A stretch of DNA of 64,000 nt from Aporrectodea caliginosa. Taxonomy: Eukaryota > Annelida > Clitellata > Crassiclitellata > Lumbricidae. The stretch covers positions 1,418,893 to 1,482,892 of the forward strand of contig JACEVL010000157.1 in the NCBI GenBank assembly GCA_020284085.1. Reading direction: 5' to 3'. The notes under the pieces were generated by a model. The model searched no databases and was not told the origin of the DNA. It saw only the letters and a list, made by a program, of their open reading frames with translations. This document shows positions 11,305-23,378 of this stretch, one piece after another (position 1 is the first letter of the stretch; each line of letters opens with the position of its first letter). Position numbers and translations under genes: made by a program.

Positions 11305-11571
11305 CGGTTCGACCACGGCCTTCTAAATATATTTAGAAGGCCGTGGTTCGACTCCCGTAAGGCCCCTGGGTTTAGCTCAGCCTTCATTCCCTAGGTGGCA
11401 GCAAAAGTACAATGAGCTTGCGCCTTGCTGGCTACAACTTTGTTGATTTATGTCTTCTGTAATTTGTGTTCTTGTGAATTGTTTAATCGTCATAACATGC
11501 ACATGTAAAGTGCAGTGCGTTTATCAGGCACTTCATTAAAGAGTAAATATTAAATTATTATTATTATTATT
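11305..11571 (+). mobile_element. tRNA-derived SINE with (ATT)n tail (type 1 3' end)
   Basis: A perfect pol III B box, GGTTCGACTCC, lies at 11345-11355. The body contains CTCAGCCTTCATTCCCTAGG and GCGCCTTGCTGGCT, words shared with the SINEs at 13985, 15590 and 54458. The 3' part (GCAGTGCGTTTATCAGGC, then ATTAAAG) matches the 3' part of the SINE at 54160. It ends in an ATT run. I infer a retroposed, non-coding RNA gene derivative. Confidence 0.7.
11312..11347. repeat. 36-nt perfect palindrome overlapping the SINE B box
   Basis: ACCACGGCCTTCTAAATA is followed immediately by its exact reverse complement. The right arm runs into the B box GGTTCGACTCC, and the left flank carries GGTTCGACC. A second, partial B-box-like word therefore exists just upstream. 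Confidence 0.9.
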
Positions 11572-11669
11572 TTTTACCCGAGGTATATATGATCCCTCAG
11601 GTTCTTAGAAACTAACTAGGAGAGTAAAACCATTCTGGAACTAACAAGCCTCATCCCCACTGAAGTCGG

Positions 11670-11785
<116 letters not shown>

Positions 11786-13182
11786 GCCAAATTTATTTCT
11801 TCATAAAGCCAACACAAACTTATGTACAGACTGATTAAAAGTAACTGTTTTCATTGTTATAAGCTGTCATTCTCCTTGGCTACAGTGTTGTTGCAATCTG
11901 TGGTGCCTAAAACAGATAGAGAGTTTCCAATTTGTAGGGCCACTGATAGGCGTTGTAGTAGATGACTGGTTTCACGCTGGTCGCCTGTCGCTGCTGAGAT
12001 CTTGCCTCCAAGTTCTCGAACAAACTGCAGTGATTCTGTGTGCCAGCTTCCTGCAGTTTCGACTGCTACAGGAACGAAATGATGTGATTGTGTGATAGCA
12101 GCATACTTGGTTTCCTTTTTATGAGCTGCTTTTTCCGCTGCCGCACCTGCGATTTGCGATGTTAGATGTTCGTAGGATGCAGCGAAAGTGTCTGGTACCG
12201 TCACATCCCACGCCATGCAACGACCACTATGCCAAGGTATGATGGTGACTCCGTCAGGCCTTTTGCCGTCAGATCTGGAGAATTGGGACCGATAGCAGGG
12301 ATTTTGGCTCTGGTGAAAGCCCGCCAAATAACGTCATTGAGCATGCCATGTCGATGTTGTCTTCCTGCTCCTTTGACGCAGGAGAATCCATGATGGCCGT
12401 TGAATTCCACTATGACACCACATTTGCAGGTGTGTTTTTCACACAGTGCAGTGCCCAGCCGGATGCCTGATGCTATTCTTAAGACCTCTCCTGACATCCG
12501 TAATCCTGCTGTTGTAATTGGAAGTGCATGGAGCCAGTCTCCGGAGTGTGGTGATTGAATGGCTAACAATCTGGCTTTAGCAGCAGAATCATTTGCTCTT
12601 TCCGATAGGCCTTGAAGTGCATTTGAGATGAGTTTGCTGTCCCATTCTCTTTGTATATGAACCTTCTGCTCGATGGGAGGAGGTGCGTTCGATTTCGATG
12701 ACCAAGAACTTAGAGGCCTTTCTACCAACGGGTCTGTGATTGTTAGAGGAACAGCGTGTAGCAGTCGGTCTTGAAGGTTTCGCGTGCCAGCGGCTGATGC
12801 CAAAAAGGCGGAAGTTGCCAGCATAACGGCACTACGAATCCCCAGACCACCGTTTCTAACAGGTAGAGATGCCTGGATCCATTGATCGTCGCTCATGTTG
12901 ATATTGAGAAGGCTACACAGGCCTGTTCTCAAGACTTCGTCGAAACCACATAGAAGTTCTTCGTTTAAGAAGCAGGCTGAAGTTCTTAATGTGTACAGCA
13001 GCTTAGGAATGCTTAAGCTGCTCCTCAGCAGGGTGAATGAGTCGTGTGGGTGTAGCATCTCAAGCCTTGTTACGACTTTCTCCAAATCTTTTATCTTTTT
13101 CTGGATGGTTTTATCGACAGCCTTGCCTGGCAGCAGCGGTGCTCCCAACAATGACAAATCTTCAACGGCGATATTTTCAAAC
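11786..13182 (-). pseudogene. 5'-truncated non-LTR retrotransposon (restriction-like-endonuclease type)
   Basis: The minus strand opens mid-ORF and reads through the end of a reverse-transcriptase protein, including P-K-L-L-Y-T-L-R-T and D-D-Q-W-I-Q-A-S-L-P-V-R-N-G-G-L-G-I-R. It then shows a zinc knuckle C-x-C-x8-H-x4-C (CKCG...HHGFSC) and an R-P-D-G...M-A-W-D-V-T block. These are the knuckle and catalytic PD..D core of the restriction-like endonuclease found at the C-terminus of R2/R4/Dong-type LINEs. One frameshift lies between the knuckle and the PD block, near 12260-12280. The second frame continues to a stop at 11857. The copy is broken and flanked by TTA arrays on both sides, which fits Dong/R4-type insertion into TAA repeats. 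Confidence 0.8.

Positions 13183-13260
<78 letters not shown>
13183..13260. repeat. (ATT)n microsatellite, left part
   Basis: Pure ATT repeat. It continues at 13949 after the interruption by a hAT MITE. Confidence 0.95.
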
Positions 13261-13948
13261 CAGGGGCGGATCCAGAAAGTTTATGATTGCTAAATGGTCG
13301 TCCGAAGGACGATCGTTGAGGCGCGCAGCGCCGAAGGGGGGGAGGGGATGGGCTTCCTCCCCACTTAAAATTTTTTGAATTTGCACACTGCAATGGTTGC
13401 ATTTTAGGCTGTGATGTGAAAAAATTTCTCTATTATAATTTATTTCAAAACTGATAGGAATCAGATGTCACTCATAGCTAAGATGTTGCTTGACTTGTGT
13501 TTGAGTTTGACTGCAGACAGTAGTAGGAAACCAGACATTTATTGAAATTAATATAAAACCTAGAAAATACGTTCAATTTTCAAGAACGCCATAAGCCTTA
13601 AGGTAAACGAATTGCTTACCAGGACTCAGCACAAATAGTTAACACAAACCAAGGAAGAAGGATTCAACTACCTTATCGGGAATCCATACAGTAATGATGT
13701 AGTTTTACTAAAATGTTCAAGGAACACAACATTTTAAAATTGGATATTTTGAAATTTGAGAGACAACACTTGAGAGAAGCTATTTAGTTGTACAGAGATA
13801 ATATTTTTATTTATATATCCTCATTTTCTTTTCTTCATGAAAGATCACGGAGTGAACAGTTTACTTGGCCATGGGGAGGGCCACGCCCTATGTAAATTTC
13901 AAATGGGGGGCCATGGCCGGATTGGCCCCCCCCCTGGATCCGCCCCTG
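13261..13948. mobile_element. 688-bp hAT MITE inserted in an ATT array
   Basis: Fifteen-base perfect terminal inverted repeats, CAGGGGCGGATCCAG and CTGGATCCGCCCCTG. Both sides are flanked by ATTATTAT, as expected for an 8-bp target duplication inside the microsatellite. Subterminal sequence is GGGGGG-rich (GGGGGGGCCA near the right end). No transposase is encoded. Confidence 0.85.

Positions 13949-13984
<36 letters not shown>
13949..13984. repeat. (ATT)n microsatellite, right part
   Basis: Continuation of the array interrupted at 13260. It directly abuts the 5' end of the next SINE. Confidence 0.95.
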
Positions 13985-14309
13985 GGGGCGGGGAGATGAC
14001 TTAATGGCAACACGATGGCACGAAGATCAGCTGCAGAAGGACACGAGTTCAATACCCGCTAGCCCCATAAGGTTGACTCAGCCTTCAACTCCCTAGGGAG
14101 CGACTGTAAAATAAGCAGTAGGACAGATGGGCGCCTTGCAGGCTGCCATACAGTTAAATTCGACTCTGAGTCCTGTTAAACTTAATTGTTATCATCTGCA
14201 TATAATATGACTTGTAATCTTAGCAAAGATTTTAGAGTCGTCGTAGACTCTTAGTGCGTACTTGTCAGTTTGAATTAACAAACGAATATTATTATTATTA
14301 TTATTATTA
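13985..14309 (+). mobile_element. tRNA-derived SINE with (ATT)n tail (type 2)
   Basis: The head is tRNA-like: an A-box-like TGACTTAATGG and a B-box-like GAGTTCAATACC, ending near GCCCC. The body has GACTCAGCCTTCAACTCCCT, AGCAGTAGGACAGATGG and GCGCCTTGCAGGCTGCCATA, shared with the copies at 15590 and 54458. The tail is an ATT run at 14286-14309. The 5' end abuts an existing ATT array. Confidence 0.75.
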
Positions 14310-14318
14310 CTTGTATAC

Positions 14319-14343
14319 TGCTACTGCTGCTGCTGCTGCTGCC
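14319..14343. repeat. Short (CTG)n repeat
   Basis: About eight CTG units, roughly 300 bases upstream of the 4E-BP start codon. Confidence 0.8.
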
Positions 14344-14415
14344 TGCTAGGCCTGTACTATCATCTGACCGCCAGTTCTACGCGTCGTTGTTTCGACGTCA
14401 TCGGGCGATTTGGGC

Positions 14416-14425
14416 TATTTATAAG
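14416..14425 (+). promoter_or_regulatory. Candidate TATA element of the 4E-BP gene
   Basis: TATTTATAAG lies about 220 bases upstream of the 4E-BP ATG, in a locally CpG-containing stretch (CGCGTCG, CGACGTCATCGGGCG). The position suits a core promoter with a short 5' UTR. The transcription start cannot be read from the sequence. Confidence 0.35.
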
Positions 14426-14639
14426 AGGCTAGAATTGTGCGAAATAGCGCAAAAGCGTCGTTATAACTGCGCTTTCCAGGTGATTTAATTTTGGGACAGA
14501 GCTAGACAACAAAAGCTGCGATTAGGTCGACTGCGAAACTATCCATCTGGGGCATCATCATTGCGCATTTCCACGTCGCCACTGGTTTATAGAAAAGGGG
14601 TTTAGTCTCAGCACAAGGCAACAAGCATTTTGGCGAAAG

Positions 14640-14760
14640 ATGTCTGCAAGTTGTCCTAAGCACATTCAGATCAAACGCGTCCAAGTGAATGATTTCGGTC
14701 AGCTGCCTTCGAATCTGAGTTCAACTCCGGGTGGAACTCTCTTTTCCACTACTCCAGGAG
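14640..14760 (+). CDS. EIF4EBP: eIF4E-binding protein, exon 1
   Basis: This is the N-terminal coding exon of a 4E-BP, the mTORC1-controlled repressor that binds eIF4E and blocks cap-dependent translation. It encodes 40 residues starting M-S-A-S-C-P-K and ending in S-T-P-G-G-T-L-F-S-T-T-P-G, the two TPGG phosphorylation sites equivalent to Thr37 and Thr46 of vertebrate 4E-BP1. The donor is GTAGGG at 14761, phase 1, matching the phase of exon 2. The ATG is the only start in frame close to the motif. The vertebrate N-terminal RAIP motif is not present; I see K-R-V-Q-V at the corresponding place. Confidence 0.9.
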
Positions 14761-15416
14761 GTAGGGCTTCTGTTGGCAGGTCTTTTGTATATACATTTAG
14801 GGCAGTCGATTATTCTTTAAATTATTATTGATGCTGTGATTGTGATCTACGTAAAACATGTCGAATGCATTAAGGAAGAAATTGAATTCTTCAGTGCAAG
14901 AGTTGTGGACTTGTGGAATGGTTTGGATGATAGTAGGCCTACTGTGTCAGTGGACACTATCGCGTCTTGTAATAATGAGAGATAGGCAATTAAGCGTTGC
15001 AGGTTAATTGCAGTGGTTCTAACACAGACTGCACGTCTTCTGAACCACTTAAAGCCTTTGTTATGTTACGTTAAAGCGAGGCACTGCTGCACTGGTAATA
15101 GGTGCAAGCAGTAGCATAACTATGGGCTCGCAGCTGTGGATCCTGGCAAGATTCCCAATCAGGAAAAGAGGGGCTGGCTAAGAGACTGATAAAGTACGAA
15201 CGTTTACCATCAATTAAAATCCGATGATCGAAAATTGAAGTTATGCCACTGTGTGCAAGTAGGTAAATTATTGAAATGAGTGTTTATAAGCAATGTTATG
15301 CTTATGAAATAATCGTAGGTATTGGTTTTTATATTTTGTTCCCAATACCAAAACCTCCACCTCGTCAAAGAGTTTGTTTTGAGAGCTTCTACAACACTTG
15401 CTGAATGATAGCATTA

Positions 15417-16058
15417 TTTTTTGGACTTGGCTGATGAAGAAAAATGCATTTGACCGCAGGGAAGCAACCAAAATCAGCTTATGTTGTTTTCTAATCAGTT
15501 ATGATACCAGTCCTCATGACGCTCATTGCCGTCTTCAGTCCTGAAACCTTTGGTTCCTCTAAAGCATTTGTTTCAGGAGCGGGGGACCAATAGGTATATG
15601 GTAACATCACTGGCGTGAAGAGCAGAACATCAAGTAGGAAGCGGGATCAATTGCCGCTACCCTTAAGGTTGATTCAGCCTTCCATTCGCCAGATGGCATT
15701 GGTAAAATGAGTAGTAGGACAGATGTGCGCCTTGCACGGCTGCTATACAGTTAAAATTCTACTCCTGTTAACTCTTTGGCGGCGGATGAGGTCGATAACG
15801 ACTGCATACTCAAAATCGCATTGGACCTGTAATTAGCTATATTCATAGTTCTATTTATATCTGTTAGCGAGAGGAAATATCATACATTCAAAAGACCCTT
15901 ACATGGGGTTTTCCCAATAATTTGGTCAAGTTAGAAACACAACTTTGGCCGATGTTTTTGGTAAACAGTTAAATACAGGCTTAAATTTTAAATAGTCACA
16001 TTTCCTCTTGAACATTATGTAGTCAAATGTTTATTTTATTCATCAGCCAAGTCCAAAG
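15417..16058. repeat. Inverted repeat pair, TTTGGACTTGGCTGAT
   Basis: TTTGGACTTGGCTGATGAA near 15418 is mirrored by TTCATCAGCCAAGTCCAAA near 16040. A third, direct copy (ATCAGCCAAGTCCAAAA) lies near 16236. This could be the remains of a transposon with subterminal repeats. No target duplication was found. Confidence 0.45.
15590..15790 (+). mobile_element. SINE (type 2), truncated
   Basis: Contains GGTTGATTCAGCCTTCCATT, CGCCAGATGGCAT, AGTAGTAGGACAGATG and GCGCCTTGCACGGCTGCTAT, as in the copies at 13985 and 54458. A degenerate tRNA-like head with GGGATCAATTGCC as a B-box relic precedes it. No ATT tail is left. Confidence 0.6.
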
Positions 16059-18768
16059 AATCTATTATTATTGTTCACTCAGTGTTGTTAAGGCTTTCAA
16101 ACAAATCCTTTTGACGAACCACCAGTTTTGGGATTGAAAACATCGACGAATGCTGTGAGGGCCGATATTATTATATTATCATTGATGATAAAACAACATA
16201 AGCTCATTTTCTCTGTAGTATCATTATATTTTATCTATCAGCCAAGTCCAAAAGTAATTATCTATCATTCTGCCAATGTTGTAAAGACTCCCAAAACTAA
16301 TTCTTTGTTGGGTGCATTTTTGTAATGTTGTTACTAATGATTGCATTCACCGTGAAAGAGTTGATTAAGGCATTTGATTCTGATCCTTAACAGTCAGCCT
16401 ATTTTGATAAGAAAAAGAAAAGAATTCTACAAAAAATATTGGTCTTGGTCTGCAAATACAAATGTTTGCTTCTGGATGCAAGCAGTGTAGAAAGTAGTTT
16501 AAAGGAAATGATTGAGGTTTGAAACTTTGCACTGTTAGTGAGTAAAATGTGGACCATTATGATGATAGATAAATTTGATGTTATTTCTGAGTGCTTAGGT
16601 AAATAATAATTCCAGATTAGTTTATGGAGTAATGAATTTATATTTGTGACTGGGAGAAAGAGCAAGATGGGGAATTGATTGGGGATGTGTGAGATAGTGA
16701 TGATGGTGATGCTGCTGCTGATGATGATTGGCAATTCTGCTCAAATACTGCAAAATTTTTAGTTGTTGACTTGATGTTTATCTGACCAAGTCAGGTGCTT
16801 CTGAACAATGAGTTTACCTTTATGTTATGAATATTGATTATCGGCCGAGTGCAGATGACTAAGCAGGTGAATCTATGCATCATGCCACCATCTGCGTTTT
16901 TTCATAAGCAGGCCATGCAAATGTTAGAGTCATCCACTGAATGCATTTTTTAAATGAGGAGTTTCACTGAGTCATCTGGTGAGATTTAACCAACTACATC
17001 ACCAAATGACAGCTTTTGCAGATGTGGCACTAACAAGTCTGTGATGTCAGTCACTAAAGAATTACCAATGGACTGAAAATAGTTGGTGACTGATATAAGG
17101 ATTTAGTCCACTAAATGGGCCCAAATGCCCGATTTCTCCCTGGAGGCCAAATGTCCACCCATTTTCCCTTATTTTTCAAAAATGTTTTGAATATTCCTGG
17201 TCATAGACGTTGAAACCAACGCATTTTCATTGCGACGTTTGCCTATATGAACAGACACCATTTTTGATAAAAATTGTATGATGTCATGCAATGTAACAGA
17301 CACCACTCAGGCCGGTAGTAAGTAAAGAACTGGTGATCTGACATCAGCTGATTGTAGGACTCTTGGTCTGTTGCACTGTGACTCATACCTTATAAGCAAG
17401 TGATGCACCAGCTGCTGATGTCTTAGTCAAATCGAAACTCAGAAACCGTGAATAAAACAGTAAGCAAAGTGTTAAGTAAATGAAGCCACTAGCAGTCAGT
17501 AGCTTGCAAATGGTTTCGATTTGAGGGCTTAACGGTGTCAGCAGGGGGTGGCAGCGGTTCCTGGGACTAATGGTATGTAAAATATTCCTGCTTCTTCAGT
17601 CATATATGATCAGGCCCAACAGCGACAACAGTGGCGATGTCGGACATTTGAACCGACCTCAGAGGCAGAGAACCAGAAGCAGAGAAGATGAAGCATGTGA
17701 AACAAATGGTTAACAATTTGCTAATAACTAACAAATCATTTAAGATTTAAGCATCCAGATTCCAGAAGTATTTAAATTTAGGAAAGAGGCCTGTTCGAAA
17801 TCCAGAATGTGTGAAAGCGATCCATCAATTCCTACACCATTGTAATTTTAAACAGCCAATCCTTTTTGAAGCTGTGAAGAAAAGACACGACCCCTATAGG
17901 CAAAGTTTCAAAAAGAACACAGACATTTGACTGTACTGTAATTCAACAGGATGTATGAAGGCTGTAGTTTAAGTTTTTACAGGTGTGTATATATTTGTAT
18001 CTGAATATTTTTATAGAACCTATAAGAATTGCTTACACATGCTTTATTAATACTCTATTCAAACTTGTATTCGGGTTACATAATTACTCATTTTTTTTAT
18101 TCATCTGAAGAGTGAAATATTGTTATTCGGTACACCTCTACTAAGATTCCAAGGATGCCAACCCAGCCCCACGCACAGGAGAACATTTAATAGTCTGAGA
18201 GTGCCGAGTATATGATTTATGATACAGAGTTAATTAAACTCGTCTATATTTTTTATTCGTGTTTAGGACTAGTTAGCATTCAGTCATATGATAGACCTAT
18301 GCAGAAACTGTGTTGCATCTTACATGTTTAGCAGAATGTTTCAAATCGATGCAGTTCTTTTTAAAGTGTTTGATTATGGTACACTATATCTACCTGGGGT
18401 AAATTGTACTACACCACTAGTACTAAGACATATTACTCTATAGTAAATTTAGTCTTCTGGCTTTGAAATTTAAAAAGTTGAGTTATTCAATTATGAAACT
18501 GTTCATTCAGTAGCTTATGAGAAAGAGTATTGTTTCTCTTCTAACAGAGATATGTTGTTGAAAATCATTGCTAATTTTGGTGTTAAGTGAGAACATGCAA
18601 ATGTTAGAAGCATGGGTGTTACGTGAAACATTATTAGACTTGTCTTTAGCTACCCACGAATGGCACTCTTTTCCTTTTGCCATAGTGCGTAGATTGGATT
18701 AAACATTTAACTGTTTTGCTAAGAAATCTATTTTGTCTTGACAAAGCAAGTTTGCTTTTGTATATGAC

Positions 18769-18870
18769 AGTAGTAATTGCTGGTTAATGATGCATTGTCA
18801 TAACAAAGATGATGTTTAACATCACCCTTCTCCTTTATCCAGGCTTGGGACTGGCACCACCTGAAACCCG
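18769..18870 (-). mobile_element. LINE-derived fragment
   Basis: On the minus strand GGTGGTGCCAGTCCCAAGCC is followed by GGATAAAGGAGAAGG and CATCATCTTTGTTATGA. The same order of words occurs on the plus strand at 27981-28063. The GTGCCAGTCCCAAGCC..GATAAAGGAG block is, as I recall, a common piece of RTE-like non-LTR elements. Both copies are decayed. Confidence 0.4.
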
Positions 18871-19647
18871 CAGTGGTGTTCATATTTTTGAGAGCAAAGT
18901 CATGGCTATTAATAGGCGGATGCATAAACATGTCAAAGTAGCGTAGCTGCAAGAAATGAATATGTTAACCTGCTTATCCGAAGGTCTCTGGGGCTGGGCT
19001 CCGAAGTGCAGCGGCCTCTTAGTCACTGCCAGGGCCCGATGGACATTTCATGCCTCTGTTGCTTGAACCAGTACAGCCACAGCCAGTTAGGCAGCCAGCC
19101 AACAAGGCCTGCTACTAGCATATATGCCACTCATCTGTTGATTAAGTGTCTATAATGGATGGGCTACATCATGGACCGGATGGTTGGATGTATGCCTACT
19201 GTAGTATACTGGCTGAAAACCTTGAACTCCTATACTCTTAACTTCTAATGAAAGCTGAAAACATGTGCTGAATAGGTGACAGATAAAAACTAGGGTTGAA
19301 ATAGGACTGTTATCAAGGTCCTTTTCAAATTGCACTTGTATCCGGACCAATACAGTGTATTGTATTTTTACTCTGAGGCCCAGTACTTGTGTGTCAGCTG
19401 TTGATGTTTCTTTGGATCGTTATCTTTAGTTGGGTATTTTCCATGGATAGGATGGAGTCATTGGTTCTATCTTACTATTTATCTCTCCATCCATCCATCC
19501 CATCCCTATGTCAATATGTTTGTGGAGCACTATTGGCTTACTGTTGACAGTGGAAACCCCTTATTGAGTTGTTTTCACACTTGGCCATAATCATGAATTT
19601 AAAAATAACTTTTGTTGCTGATAACCTATTTATTTGCATGGACACAC

Positions 19648-19695
19648 ACGCACGCGCGCACACACACAAACGCACTTATGCACATACACACACTT
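19648..19695. repeat. Short CA/CG-rich repeat
   Basis: Imperfect ACAC/ACGC dinucleotide run. Confidence 0.7.
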
Positions 19696-20569
19696 GAGTG
19701 TATATATCTGAGTGGTCTTGTTAGATTGTGTTGTTATCCAATTTTTCTTGGAATCTCGAGATGGATGAGAGTGCATGGGTAGGGGACACATGTGTGAAAT
19801 GTATGAGTTCACCAGGTTGTGAGATAGATAAGTTGTTTTGCTTTAACTGCTTAGGTTGTTTCCTGTTGAAAGACGTGGTTCAGTGTGGGCCCCTAAAATG
19901 AAGTCATTGGGGACAAGCTGCCAAAGTCATTGGGGGACAGGCCATCTGAAACCACACCTAGTAGTGGTTTATGATCTAATTTAAATAAACCCAGAATGCA
20001 AACTACTAAAACTTGGCAACATTAAATACAATGAGCAATAATTTAAATTTAACCATAAATATAAATATAAAGGGCAAATGTTTTTGAAATTATTAGCACA
20101 GACAATGCAGATCTCTCTGTTTGTGCGTCCTTCATATCTGTTGTCTGCCCTGTTGATCTTTCAATTAGTGAGTCACCAGCAGCTGATTGCTATCCATGTA
20201 TTGTTTTCTGCAGTGCTTCACTGTAGTCTTCCACTTTCAGCTTCTTACTTGCAGTTGTGTCCTTTACTTTGTGCAGAGTCAGACTGTGTACATAAATTCA
20301 GATGGTCCCCTCTTATCAGCATTTGTCATGTTTGGAGGAACACGATTTCGTGTTTGGAGGAACACGTTTTCAGGACATGTCTAATGGATGACCTAGTACC
20401 AACCAGCCCACTGTTTTAAACGTATATTTTGGTTTGCTGTGAAACTATAAGAGGGCATTACTATGGGGATAGGGCATATTGGTGCTTGATACAGGTGCGT
20501 TTGAAACAGGGCTTTGACTGCTGTAATTGAGATCACACAAATGTGCACACAAACACACACACACACACG

Positions 20570-20706
<137 letters not shown>

Positions 20707-20889
20707 CTTGACAAGGATCACTTGACCTGTAGTATCAAGGTACATTGTAGCTACCCGGGTCTACATCTATTATTAGACACAGTTTTTATGCTTCCACTGC
20801 TAAGCTCTCTTGTGTTCACTGAACTCTTGAACTTCATCCCAGCAGATAACTAGTTGGGTTTATGCACCAAACATGGTAGCCTGCAGGGA

Positions 20890-21240
20890 GAGCAAGGGGA
20901 GCACGGGAGCATTTGCTCCCTCTAGATTTTGCACAGATAGAAATATAAAATCTTTTGATTATTTTGATTACAACAGAAAGCGTGATGGGGTGATCATAGC
21001 AGAATACATGACTTTGAGTGAAGTCTTAAACCTCGTAGAATTCTATCCGTGGGCCATAACGGCTTTGCAGTTTGCATTGGCTATACCAGTTACAACATGC
21101 ACCTTAGAAAGATCATTTAGCATAAGCTAAAGAGGGTTAAAACATGGATTCCTTCAACAACCAGAGACAACTGTTTATCAGACCTCTGTACAATGAGTGC
21201 ACATCCCAAACAGATTTAAGAAAACAAAGACGGATTCATA
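20890..21240 (+). pseudogene. Decayed hAT transposase, C-terminal dimerisation region
   Basis: The plus strand encodes a block with A-L-Q-F-A-L-A-I-P-V-T-T-C-T-L-E-R-S-F-S, the hallmark start of the hAT dimerisation domain (P-V-T-x-C-x-x-E-R-S-F-S). A stop codon and a frame change follow. In another frame K-T-W-I-P-S-T, L-S-D-L-C-T-M-S-A-H continues the same domain. The piece is embedded in 4E-BP intron 1 and is not functional. Confidence 0.65.
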
Positions 21241-23062
21241 GACAAAGTGATAAATCAGTTTGGACAAAAACACAGATGATTACAATTGTTATTTCAAGAA
21301 TAAGAATCAGATATCAGTCATACAAAATTTAATTATCATATTAGTTTTTAACAATGAATGGGTATACATTTTTCACATTTTTATTTTTATCCAGTAATCC
21401 AAACTAGTCAAGATAACCTACAAATTTAAACTATATAAAACATTGAGATATTTAGAAGTTTTGTTTTGTTGAAATAAACTTTAAGATATAGCTGAAAGCG
21501 GGATCACAGAACGTTAACAACAGGCCCCATATCGTGTCAAATGCTTCCAAAAGCGCTAGTGGCTGTTGGGATCCGACCCTTAATTGGGGAGTGAGTGCCG
21601 AGGGTGACGTGATCAGTTGCTTTCAGCACCCTTGTTAGTCCCGTGCCAACAATTTAAAACTTTGATCCCTCTACAAACATATCTGTGGACGCTTGTGCTA
21701 CCAAAGTTTCATCCCTCACAGAATCAGTCCTACTGTAAAAACTGCAAAGTCAAACTCCTAAGTCAAAACTCAGAGTTCAATGTTTGGTGTTTTATGCATG
21801 TGATCAAGCTTATGGTAACAAAGTTGCATCAGCTATATGTAGAAATAGTTTAAACTGTTGCATCAGTTTTGTACAGAAATAGTCTAAACTGGGAGGGGTA
21901 ATGGACAAACTTTTACCCGAAGTAAAGTGGTTGCCGACTACTTTTATGCACTTTGTCATTCAGTTAGAGCTATTCTAAAAACAGTTGGCTGTTTTGTTGA
22001 AAATCTTTGTCCTCACAACAGGTTTATACACTTATTTTAGTGCACAGTACTTTTTGTCACATTTTTTATTTGACCTGTTGACAAGAGCGTTGTGTTTTGT
22101 TTGAACAAATTCCAAGTTTCTTAAGCTGAACCTTCACCAGTGAAGGTTCATTTAAAGGCATGCCAGAATGCCTTGGCCAATAGGTCTTATCAACCTGTGT
22201 TAAGAAGCTGACTTGCAATGACAATGAAATTGCAAGGCTGTGCTGAGGGCTTCAGTTTATTCCTGAAAGAATTATCATCAGACAGTTCACCAGAATGTGA
22301 GTACTTTTGGACAGTGAACATAGCGTGGGTGAGTTTGCACTTGAAATAGCCAAGATGCTTCCAGGGGTAGGCCTACTAGAAAGATTTTCTTGTATAAGAT
22401 TTCATCAGGTCCCTTGGTACATAAGCTAAAATATTTTTTACGCCAAGATTTGTTACATCAGCTGTGTTTTATTGTGTTTTATTCTGCTGCTTATTGTTAT
22501 CTCAGGATAGATCCCAATATCCAAAACATGTAGACTGCGAGCAGGCAACACGCCTTAATGCTCTGCTTCCGAATACAAAGCTTTCCAGTGGGCTATCGCT
22601 TACTTTTCTGGTTGACTTTTACCAGAAAAATAAGTGTAAAACATGCCTAGGTCTCATCAATTATGTTAATAGATTGTCTTGACTCTGGTCTTTATAACAC
22701 CATCTTAAAAGTAAGTGGGCCAAAAGAAACTTGTTTACACACAAGGCGTTGCCCGAGTCTCTGCAGATGATGTGCACTTAGGAGGATAGGATGTTGGTAG
22801 GGGCAGATCCGGCCAAAGGGAGTTGGAGGGAGTTGGTGCTGTCTGTGTGTAGATTCAACCCACTTACTGTCCTTTGTTTGGATGGCTCTGTGCCAAAGGA
22901 TGGCCAAAGGATGGCTCTGTGCATGGTGGCCATCTGTATTATAGTAACTGGGCCATAGGCTTTGTTTCTCGTACCTCGCTCATCATGTCCAGATTTACCT
23001 TGCTGTTTTTCTTATATATTTCAAACTCATTTTTAGCCTGTAGATACTGATTTTCCTTGAAG

Positions 23063-23146
23063 TTCCATGATTGTTTTTAGCTTTGCACCTGTTCACAAAC
23101 TGCATTCCATGATTGTTTTTAGCTTTGCACCTGTTCACAAAGTGTA
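23063..23146. repeat. Tandem duplication, 42-bp unit x2
   Basis: TTCCATGATTGTTTTTAGC and the following bases up to TTCACAAA are repeated with a 42-base period. They end about 50 bases before exon 2 of 4E-BP. Confidence 0.9.
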
Positions 23147-23195
23147 CATTTGTTACTGCTTTCTAAAAATTGTGTTGGTTGCTTTGGATGTTTAG

Positions 23196-23378
23196 GTACT
23201 CGCATTGTCTATGATCGGGCTTTTCTGATGCAATGTCGAAATTCTCCACTGGCTAAAAGTCCACCAAATTTGCCAAAAATACCTGGGGTTACATGTCCAG
23301 TCGAAGAATCTGCTAAAGGTGGTAAAAAACAGAAGGACTCCAAAGTAATGCATGAGAAAAAACCAGCTGTGTCTGCAG
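23196..23378 (+). CDS. EIF4EBP: eIF4E-binding protein, exon 2 (eIF4E-binding motif)
   Basis: It begins after TTTAG. The split Gly codon G|GT gives [11 protein letters not shown], the canonical eIF4E-binding motif Y-x4-L-phi (YDRAFLM). R-N-S-P follows (equivalent to the Ser65 site) and then K-S-P-P, where vertebrates have K-T-P-P, so the Thr70 position is serine here. Next come N-L-P-K-I-P-G-V-T and a Lys-rich tail. The donor is a strong CAG|GTGAGA at 23379, phase 1. If this intron is retained, translation stops after six codons (...GEKFLQ), giving a protein without the TOS motif. Confidence 0.93.

Noticed and set aside
13037..13402. Poly-Ile/Asn/Tyr frames across 13183-13260
   Set aside because: They come from the ATT repeat. 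The adjacent sequence is a hAT MITE and the reverse strand of a LINE fragment.
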